In this document: positions 15,203 to 20,481 of the stretch, piece after piece
How the letters are laid out: the number at the start of each line of letters is the position of its first letter
Numbering within the stretch: position 1 is the stretch's first letter
Origin: JAZLIT01 sp045617525
GTDB lineage: Bacteria; Bacillota; Bacilli; Bacillales_A; Planococcaceae
Length of the DNA: 20,481 nt
Assembly: GCA_045617525.1 (NCBI GenBank)
Contig: JAZLIT010000059.1
Location: forward strand, 1-20,481
Direction of reading: 5' to 3'
Translations under genes and position numbers: made by a program
The notes under the pieces: model-generated
What the model was told of the DNA's origin: nothing
Seen by the model: the letters and a program-made list of their open reading frames with translations, nothing else
Database searches by the model: none

Positions 15203-16447
15203 ATGGCTGAAAATTTAAACCTGTTCACATCAACTCAAGAAGTAATCGGCGATGCACTAAACAAGTTAGGTTATGATGAGGCTATGTACGAATTACTAAA
15301 AGAGCCACTTCGTATGCTTTCTGTACGCATCCCAGTAAAAATGGATGATGGCTCTACAAAAGTATTTACAGGCTATCGTGCACAACATAATGATGCAGTT
15401 GGACCAACTAAAGGTGGGGTTCGTTTCCACCCAATGGTATCTGAAGAAGAAATAAAAGCACTATCTATGTGGATGACTTTAAAATGCGGTATCGTAGATT
15501 TACCTTACGGCGGCGGTAAAGGTGGCGTTATTTGTGACCCACGTGAAATGTCCATGGGCGAATTAGAACGTTTATCTCGCGGCTATGTCCGTGCAATTAA
15601 GCAATTCGTGGGTCCTACAAAAGATATTCCTGCTCCAGATGTATTTACTAACGCGCAAATTATGGCATGGATGATGGATGAATATAGCCGTATGGATGAG
15701 TTTACCTCTCCAGGCTTCATCACAGGTAAGCCAATCGTTCTTGGAGGTTCACAGGGGCGTGACCGCGCAACTGCTGAAGGTGTAACAATTGTTATTGAAG
15801 AGGCTGCGAAACGTCGTGGTATTTCAGTAAAAGGTGCACGCATTGTAATCCAAGGTTTCGGTAACGCAGGTAGCTTTCTTGCGAAGTTTATGAATGACTT
15901 AGGTGCAAAAGTAATTGGTATTTCGGATGCGCATGGTGCACTTCACGATCCAAAAGGTTTAGATATTGATTATTTATTAGACCGTCGTGATTCATTCGGA
16001 ACTGTTACAACACTTTTTGAAAATACAATTTCAAATCAAGAGCTATTAGAACTTGATTGCGATATTTTAGTGCCTGCTGCAATTGAAAATCAAATAACAG
16101 CTGAAAATGCACATAGTATTAAAGCAAGTATCGTTGTTGAAGCAGCTAATGGTCCTACAACAGCGGAAGCAACAAAAATCTTGACTGAACGTGGTATTCT
16201 TCTAGTGCCAGATGTATTAGCGTCAGCTGGTGGTGTTACAGTATCATACTTCGAGTGGGTACAAAACAACCAAGGCTATTACTGGACAGAAGAAGAAGTG
16301 CGTGAAAAATTATATCGTAAAATGGTCGATGCATTTGATAATGTATATACAACTGCCACGAACCGTAATATAAATATGCGCCTAGCTGCTTACATGGTGG
16401 GCGTGCGCCGTACTGCCGAGGCTTCTCGCTTCCGTGGATGGGTTTAA
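15203..16447 (+). CDS. gudB: NAD-type glutamate dehydrogenase (RocG/GudB family)
   Basis: A 414-residue enzyme that deaminates glutamate to 2-oxoglutarate and ammonium with NAD+, feeding amino acid carbon into the TCA cycle. The start ATG 15203 has AAAGAGG upstream. Landmarks: glutamate-binding KVFTGYRAQHND and GPTKGGVRFHP (68-77), K94 and catalytic K106 in PYGGGKGG, D146 in DIPAPDVFTN, and the Rossmann motif GFGNAGSFLAKF. The C-terminus SRFRGWV is identical to that of RocG as I recall it. There is no duplicated tri-residue in the active site as in the inactive GudB of some B. subtilis strains, so it should be active. RocG and GudB cannot be told apart by eye. It is downstream of rocA but has its own promoter and a candidate cre site. 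Confidence 0.93.
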   Translation: MAENLNLFTSTQEVIGDALNKLGYDEAMYELLKEPLRMLSVRIPVKMDDGSTKVFTGYRAQHNDAVGPTKGGVRFHPMVSEEEIKALSMWMTLKCGIVDLPYGGGKGGVICDPREMSMGELERLSRGYVRAIKQFVGPTKDIPAPDVFTNAQIMAWMMDEYSRMDEFTSPGFITGKPIVLGGSQGRDRATAEGVTIVIEEAAKRRGISVKGARIVIQGFGNAGSFLAKFMNDLGAKVIGISDAHGALHDPKGLDIDYLLDRRDSFGTVTTLFENTISNQELLELDCDILVPAAIENQITAENAHSIKASIVVEAANGPTTAEATKILTERGILLVPDVLASAGGVTVSYFEWVQNNQGYYWTEEEVREKLYRKMVDAFDNVYTTATNRNINMRLAAYMVGVRRTAEASRFRGWV

Positions 16448-16461
16448 TTTAAAATTAGTAG

Positions 16462-16498
16462 AACTTGCTGGCCTCGTGCTGGCAAGTTTTTTGTTTTG
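16462..16498 (+). terminator. Terminator of glutamate dehydrogenase gene
   Basis: AACTTGC (16462-16468) pairs with GCAAGTT (16482-16488), then TTTTTTGTTTT. Confidence 0.75.
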
Positions 16499-16627
16499 TC
16501 TACATTAAGAAGAGAACTCCTCGCTATGCAAACCACAAGTATCAAAAAACATAATTTAACTACTCTTACTTTTGATTTTAATCCCAATTCATGCGATGAT
16601 GAATTTATTGGAAGGGGAGATTTTTAA

Positions 16628-17791
16628 ATGAATACATTTTCTTTTTATAATCCAGTTCGAATCCATTTTGGACAGGGGAGTATTGAACAGTTAAAAAATG
16701 AGCTACCTAAATTCGGAAACAATATTTTAGTTGTTTATGGAGGCGGAAGCATTAAGGCGAATGGCGTTTATGATGACGTGATGACACAGCTTCAAGCTTT
16801 ACATATGAATGTTTTTGAATTAAGTGGTGTTGAGCCCAATCCACGTGTTACAACTGCGCGTGAAGGGATTGCTATATGTAAGAAGGAGAAAATCGATATC
16901 GTTCTTGCTGTAGGAGGCGGCTCTGTAATTGATTGTGCGAAGTTAATCGTTGCAGGTGCAAAATCGGATGCAGATGCTTGGGATATCGTGACGAAAAAAG
17001 CATTTCCAACTGAAGCATTACCATTAGCTACCGTGCTTACATTATCGGCAACAGCTTCTGAAATGAACTCGGGTTCTGTTATCACAAACTGGGAGACGAA
17101 GGAAAAGTACGGCTGGGGTAGTCCATATACATTCCCGCAGTTCTCAATTTTAGATCCAACTTATACGTATTCAGTACCTGCAAACCAAGTAGTAAATGGT
17201 ATTGTTGATACGATGACGCATATTTTTGAACAATATTTCCACAATGCCACGAACACACCAATTACAGATGAAATGTGCGAAGGTATTTTGCGTACGGTAG
17301 TCCGTGTTGCACCATTAGCACTTGAAGAGCCAACGAACTATGAGCACCGTGAAACATTGATGCTTGCTGGAACAGTAGGACTAAACGGCTTTTTATCAAT
17401 GGGATCTCGTGGCGACTGGGCAACACATAATATCGAACATGCAATTTCTGCGTACTATGATATCCCACATGCAGGGGGCTTAGCAATTCTGCTGCCAAAC
17501 TGGATGCGTCATAATGTTGCAGTGAATCCTGCGCGCTTTGCGCAAATGGCGACGAATGTATTTGGCATTCAATCAGAAGGGAAAACAGTTGAAGAAACTG
17601 CAAACGAAGGCATTGATGCACTAGCTGCATTTTGGAAATCGATTGGAGCACCTTCAACACTAGCAGATTACAAAATTGGTGTAGAACAGTTTGATGCAAT
17701 AATCAAGCACACAATGTTCAATGGACCATTTGGCAATTTTGTAAAACTGCAAGAAGATGATGTTCGTGCAATTTTAACCGCTTCACTATAA
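16628..17791 (+). CDS. Iron-containing alcohol (butanol-type) dehydrogenase, YugJ/YugK-like
   Basis: A 387-residue group III alcohol dehydrogenase that probably reduces aldehydes to alcohols with NADH or NADPH. The start ATG 16628 has GGAAGGGGAG upstream. The N-terminal nucleotide-binding domain shows the BDH/YqhD signature YGGGSIKANGVYDDV (37-51), GVEPNPR (67-73) and AVGGGSVIDCAK (94-105). The C-terminal helical domain supplies the metal ligands: D194 and H198 in GIVDTMTH, a His of ATHNIEHA (267/271), and H281 in IPHAGG. Length matches B. subtilis YugJ (387). It is monocistronic with a strong terminator. The physiological substrate is not known; in B. subtilis the paralogues yugJ and yugK lie near yugI, as here. 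Confidence 0.9.
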   Translation: MNTFSFYNPVRIHFGQGSIEQLKNELPKFGNNILVVYGGGSIKANGVYDDVMTQLQALHMNVFELSGVEPNPRVTTAREGIAICKKEKIDIVLAVGGGSVIDCAKLIVAGAKSDADAWDIVTKKAFPTEALPLATVLTLSATASEMNSGSVITNWETKEKYGWGSPYTFPQFSILDPTYTYSVPANQVVNGIVDTMTHIFEQYFHNATNTPITDEMCEGILRTVVRVAPLALEEPTNYEHRETLMLAGTVGLNGFLSMGSRGDWATHNIEHAISAYYDIPHAGGLAILLPNWMRHNVAVNPARFAQMATNVFGIQSEGKTVEETANEGIDALAAFWKSIGAPSTLADYKIGVEQFDAIIKHTMFNGPFGNFVKLQEDDVRAILTASL

Positions 17792-17792
17792 A

Positions 17793-17849
17793 AAAACACC
17801 TATAAATTATTCGGCAATGAGTCGGTAATTTATGGGTGTTTTATTTTTT
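17793..17849 (+). terminator. Terminator of the alcohol dehydrogenase gene
   Basis: 17-bp arms 17793-17809 (AAAACACCTATAAATTA) and 17826-17842 (TAATTTATGGGTGTTTT), one wobble pair, 16-base loop, then ATTTTTT. Confidence 0.9.
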
Positions 17850-17860
17850 GGACAGAAAAT

Positions 17861-17902
17861 TAACCTTGAACTAACCTTGATTCAAAAGATGAATTCTATA
17901 AG
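17861..17902 (+). promoter_or_regulatory. Candidate activator-dependent promoter with 11-bp direct repeats
   Basis: TAACCTTGA occurs at 17861-17869 and again at 17872-17880, a spacing of 11 bp (one helical turn). The second copy overlaps a -35-like CCTTGA (17875-17880), 16 bp before TATAAG (17897-17902). PhoP-like response regulators bind such repeats. No gene with a valid start follows. Confidence 0.35.
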
Positions 17903-18097
17903 TTGTATTCAAGGGGGATATACAAAAAAATAGGCGGTTACTCGGGTGTGAACCTATAATTAATGATACGAGTACTTCCGACTGTATGGTGATTTAAGCT
18001 TATATATAAAACATTATAATAGGAAGAAACTCATTAATACCCGATTGTGGAAGTTGAGGGGTTATTCGCAAAGGGCATGTCGGTGACGTCAACAAAT
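17903..18097. other. Gene-free stretch, possible small RNA
   Basis: There is no supportable coding region: an AAGGGGG at 17911-17917 is followed only by a non-start ATA frame that ends after about 14 codons. Short complementary segments exist (TCGGGT 17942-17947 with ACCCGA 18039-18044; ACTTCC 17974-17979 with GGAAGT 18049-18054), but they are not mutually nested and may be chance. An 8-bp palindrome TGACGTCA lies near 18084. Confidence 0.25.
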
Positions 18098-18141
18098 AAA
18101 AGCCAATGAGATAAGTGATAAAAACTTACCCATTGGCCTTT
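18098..18141. terminator. Terminator downstream of the CDF gene
   Basis: Imperfect stem: AAAGCCAATG (18098-18108 region) pairs with CATTGGCCTTT (18131-18141), extended inward by ATAAGT/ACTTAC. The minus-strand side ends in TTTATTTGTT; the plus side is also T-rich (CTTTACTTTATTT), so it may be bidirectional. Confidence 0.7.
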
Positions 18142-18144
18142 ACT

Positions 18145-19122
18145 TTATTTAGTTGGATTTGTATTTGTGTTTTTCCAAGTTGTAATCCCATCCTCTTTAT
18201 CAAACGCCAAGGTCACTTTCGTCACGCCTTTTTGTGCGAGTAAAATTCCAGTTAAGTGATCGCGCACATTATCTAAGTACGCCAGTGATAAATCCGGGTT
18301 CGTTTCAGCGACAGCCTCTACATGTAAAAACTCGCCTTCTTTTATAACTTCTATTCGTCCTATATCTGTTACGTTTGGATCTTCCATAATTAAATTTCCG
18401 ATATGAACCATCATCTCAGGGTCCGTTTCCCCAATTGCCCCACGCGCATTATCAAGGAAAACCCGTCCTACTACATAGAACATTAAAATCCCGATAATCA
18501 TTGATACGAGACCTTCTATTCGGTGGAAACCGGTAAAATAGGCAATTACAATTGCGACAAAGGCTAGGGTATTCCCTCCAGTGGCCACTAAATCCTCCAT
18601 CCATACAAGTTTTGTGGCAGGTTTTGCACGTTTTAAATATTTCGCGGATTGGATAACTGCCAACGGGCCTGCCTTTTTAACTCCAACTTCATGTAAAACT
18701 TCAATCGCAGCTTTATGGAGAACGTAACCTTCTAGAATAATACCGATTGTTAAAACACCAAGTGCAATCAAAACTCCTGTCGAACTAGTGGCGGGGTTTA
18801 TAAAATGATGCCAACCCTCCTTAATCGTCTCATAAGCTAGAATCGCTACTATAATAACCGCTCCAAGACATACAAGATTTACTACACGCCCATAGCCAGT
18901 AGGGAATTTTGTGGTCGGTGCTTTTTTCGATAAAGCCGAGCCGATAAACACAAAGAACTGGTTTGCTGCATCCCCGAACGAGTGCATCATTTCTGCAAAC
19001 ATTGCAACATTCCCTGTTAAAAAGAAAGCGATACCCTTTAAGATGCCTAAAAATGCATTAACAAATCCGGCTAAAAGTGATGGCCGATTTCCTTTCTTTA
19101 GTAGTTTGAAAAATTCCCCCAT
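18145..19122 (-). CDS. Cation diffusion facilitator (CDF) transporter
   Basis: A 325-residue membrane protein with about six helices and a C-terminal cytoplasmic domain; CDF proteins export Zn2+ or other divalent metals by proton antiport. The start ATG 19122 has AGGAGGAATTTTT upstream. Helix 2 carries the CDF metal-site pattern AEMMHSFGDAANQ (H47, D51). In helix 5 the usual HxxxD is replaced by LVWMEDLVATGGN (E176, D177), similar to the ZnT9-like branch, whose metal specificity is less clear. A long linker between helices 4 and 5 (about 138-170) is basic. The C-terminal domain (about 228-312) has the ferredoxin-like pattern IGRIEVIKEGEFLHVEAVAET. It is divergent from the EamA gene. Confidence 0.85.
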   Translation of the reverse strand: MGEFFKLLKKGNRPSLLAGFVNAFLGILKGIAFFLTGNVAMFAEMMHSFGDAANQFFVFIGSALSKKAPTTKFPTGYGRVVNLVCLGAVIIVAILAYETIKEGWHHFINPATSSTGVLIALGVLTIGIILEGYVLHKAAIEVLHEVGVKKAGPLAVIQSAKYLKRAKPATKLVWMEDLVATGGNTLAFVAIVIAYFTGFHRIEGLVSMIIGILMFYVVGRVFLDNARGAIGETDPEMMVHIGNLIMEDPNVTDIGRIEVIKEGEFLHVEAVAETNPDLSLAYLDNVRDHLTGILLAQKGVTKVTLAFDKEDGITTWKNTNTNPTK

Positions 19123-19153
19123 AAAAATTCCTCCTAATAGTTAATTCATTCGA

Positions 19154-19181
19154 TTGTGAAACGTTCAATTACTGGTATAAT
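19154..19181 (+). promoter_or_regulatory. Sigma-A promoter with extended -10 for the EamA gene
   Basis: TTGTGA (19154-19159), 16 bp, TATAAT (19176-19181) preceded by TGG, i.e. an extended -10. The leader to the start codon at 19306 would be about 118 bases. Confidence 0.65.
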
Positions 19182-19267
19182 CATTGCTAGTAAGAAAATA
19201 CATAGTAACTACTAAAACATTTCCCATAGTGTCTCCTATTTCAAGCGTTTTATAAGTAAGGAGCAGC

Positions 19268-19291
19268 ATGGAGAGTAGGTTCGTTACATAA
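19268..19291 (+). CDS. Possible 7-codon leader peptide
   Basis: ATG GAG AGT AGG TTC GTT ACA TAA (MESRFVT) follows TAAGGAG (19257-19263) with a short 4-base spacer and ends 14 bases before the EamA start. It may be a leader peptide or simply chance; there is no run of one amino acid to suggest classical attenuation. Confidence 0.25.
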   Translation: MESRFVT

Positions 19292-19305
19292 TAAAGGAGT
19301 TCATT

Positions 19306-20205
19306 ATGAACAAACCTCCGATTAATCCGTATATTCCAATAATTATAGGTGTCATTTCCGTTTCCTTATCAGCCATTTTAGTGAAACTTTCAAATGCTGA
19401 TTCAGGTGTTATAGCCTTTTATCGAATGCTTCTTTCGGTTTTGATTATGAGCCCGTGGTTTTTCTGGAAATATTTTAATGAACTAAAAGTGTTATCAAGA
19501 AAAGAATGGCTATTTTCAAGTGTCGCTGGAATTTTTTTAGCGTTCCATTTTATATTGTGGTTTGAATCATTAAAATACACATCGGTAGCAAGTTCAACTG
19601 TCTTGGTAACCTTGCAGCCGATTTTCGCCTTTGTTGGAACGTATTTTTTCTTTAAGGAGAAAATCTCTGTTAAATCACTTCTTGCAGGAGCTATTGCGAT
19701 TTTAGGAAGTGTGCTAATTGCGTGGGGCGATTTTCAAATAAGTGGGCAAGCATTGTATGGTGATATATTAGCGTTAATCGCATGTGCATTAGTAACGGGG
19801 TATTTTTTATTTGGGCAAGAGGTAAGAAAAAGATTGTCACTAGTTACATATACAATGGTCGTTTATTCGGTTAGTGTTGTAACGTTGTTCTTTTATGTAG
19901 TATTAAAAGGAGAATCTTTCGGACCATATCCAACAAATGAATGGGTTGTTTTTTTGCTTCTAGCGATTATTCCAAATTTATTAGGACATAACTTGTTTAA
20001 CTGGGCTATCAAGTGGGTGAGCACAAATGTTATATCAATATCTATTTTGTTTGAACCGATTGGGGCAGCGATATTAGCCTTCTTTATATTTGATGAGTAT
20101 TTAACAGTGTCCCAAGTGCTAGGTGGTTTGATTGTTATTGCCGGTATAACGCTATTTGTAGTGGATTTTAAAATCATTAAAAAGTTTTTTATTAAAAAGT
20201 ATTGA
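19306..20205 (+). CDS. EamA/DMT superfamily transporter
   Basis: A 299-residue membrane protein with about ten hydrophobic helices made of two repeated EamA units (about 10-140 and 152-290). The start ATG 19306 has AAAGGAG six bases upstream. Repeat 1 shows ISVSLSAILVKLSNADSGVIAFYRML and SVASSTVLVTLQPIFAFVGTYFFFKEK; repeat 2 shows the equivalent TNVISISILFEPIGAAILAFFIFDEYLTVSQVLGG, typical of drug/metabolite exporters of the RhaT/YdcZ kind. The substrate is unknown; amino acids or metabolites are usual. It has its own promoter, and no clear terminator is seen before the rRNA promoter. Confidence 0.87.
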   Translation: MNKPPINPYIPIIIGVISVSLSAILVKLSNADSGVIAFYRMLLSVLIMSPWFFWKYFNELKVLSRKEWLFSSVAGIFLAFHFILWFESLKYTSVASSTVLVTLQPIFAFVGTYFFFKEKISVKSLLAGAIAILGSVLIAWGDFQISGQALYGDILALIACALVTGYFLFGQEVRKRLSLVTYTMVVYSVSVVTLFFYVVLKGESFGPYPTNEWVVFLLLAIIPNLLGHNLFNWAIKWVSTNVISISILFEPIGAAILAFFIFDEYLTVSQVLGGLIVIAGITLFVVDFKIIKKFFIKKY

Positions 20206-20284
20206 TTTATCTTTAGAGTTCATGTATATTTATAAATGTCCTTAACGACGCGAAACACTTCGAAAAAAATATTTCGAAATAGTA

Positions 20285-20313
20285 TTGACGAAGTAAAGGA
20301 AATGAGTTATATT
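20285..20313 (+). promoter_or_regulatory. rRNA operon promoter with A/T-rich UP-like element
   Basis: TTGACG (20285-20290), 17 bp, TATATT (20308-20313). Upstream at 20260-20279 two TTCGAA palindromes flank an A/T tract that could serve as an UP element. Association with rRNA is inferred from the leader that follows. Confidence 0.65.
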
Positions 20314-20319
20314 ATAAAA

Positions 20320-20481
20320 GTCGCCGATGAGACAAGCGGTAACAACATGAACCTTGAAAACTGAACAAGCAAAACGTTAATGAAACAACGTTTTAACAGA
20401 CACTTGCTTAATCGCGGTGCTGATTAAAACAAAATTATAGATATCAACTTTATGTTGATACGCTAGCAAAGCAATGAGCTT
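20320..20481 (+). other. Pre-16S rRNA leader (rRNA gene beyond the window)
   Basis: ACCTTGAAAACTGAACAAGC (20351-20370) is the kind of sequence found in Bacillales rRNA leaders and spacers. Three hairpins follow: AAAACGTT/AACGTTTT (20371-20394), TTAATC/GATTAA (20408-20427) and TATCAAC/GTTGATA (20442-20460). The window stops before any mature 16S sequence (no AGAGTTTGATCC), so the rRNA gene is inferred only. Confidence 0.6.

Noticed and set aside
16526..16627. 33-codon open frame ending at the alcohol dehydrogenase start
   Set aside because: There is no properly spaced ribosome binding site and no recognisable sequence; it overlaps the real ribosome binding site of the next gene.
17262..17699. 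Antisense open frame of 145 codons on the minus strand
   Set aside because: It lies entirely inside the alcohol dehydrogenase gene, has no ribosome binding site or recognisable domain, and its composition is that of a frame shadow.
17934..17955. Riboswitch or T-box upstream of a gene in the 17903-18097 gap
   Set aside because: No T-box sequence, anti-terminator or downstream gene in the right orientation is present; the flanking CDF gene reads toward this gap.
1..20481. CRISPR array, prophage genes, transposase, tRNA genes
   Set aside because: No regularly spaced repeats, phage structural genes, transposase frames or tRNA-like cloverleaf were found on either strand.

Overview
The window looks like chromosome of a low-GC, Gram-positive member of the Bacillales, most likely the Planococcaceae (Lysinibacillus/Solibacillus group). 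This is inferred from strong GGAGG-type ribosome binding sites, sigma-A promoters, Rho-independent terminators with T-tracts, and close similarity (from memory) of many products to Bacillus subtilis proteins. The right edge runs into the promoter and leader of an rRNA operon; the 16S gene itself lies outside.

Layout. 1-704 (minus): 5'-part of a YhgE/Pip-type ABC-2 membrane protein behind a TetR-like palindrome. 929-1390 (plus): DUF4279 protein. 1465-4594 (minus): a YuxJ-like MFS exporter followed by a class A penicillin-binding protein of the PbpD (PBP4) type. 4770-5601 (plus): cyclophilin and a small membrane protein. 5654-6464: an odd intergenic patch and an AT-rich cupin gene. 6633-8147: PatB-like C-S lyase/aminotransferase, divergent from a YugE-like DUF1871 protein. 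8211-9536 (minus): sodium:neurotransmitter-symporter family transporter, divergent from an ECF sigma factor and its membrane-bound presumed anti-sigma factor (9676-11449). 11534-11908: YugI-like S1-domain RNA-binding protein. 11972-16447: a glutamate/arginine catabolism module made of a RocR-like regulator (minus), RocA (1-pyrroline-5-carboxylate dehydrogenase) and NAD-type glutamate dehydrogenase. 16628-17791: YugJ/YugK-like iron alcohol dehydrogenase. 18145-19122 (minus): cation diffusion facilitator. 19306-20205: EamA/DMT transporter. 20206-20481: rRNA promoter and pre-16S leader.

How the genes fit together. RocA makes glutamate from glutamate semialdehyde/P5C, and glutamate dehydrogenase then makes 2-oxoglutarate and ammonia, so the two genes form the end of arginine/ornithine/proline catabolism. 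The divergent RocR homologue is the likely regulator. The order pbpD - yuxJ - patB - yugE - yugI - yugJ recalls the B. subtilis yug/kin region, apparently interrupted by other genes.

The most unusual feature is the RocR homologue. It keeps its PAS domain, Walker A and Fis-type helix-turn-helix, but has lost the GAFTGA sigma-54 contact loop and has altered Walker B and arginine-finger motifs. The rocA upstream region carries two TGCAA-N7-TTGC palindromes 44 bp apart and no visible -24/-12 promoter. I see no CRISPR array, prophage, complete insertion sequence or tRNA gene.
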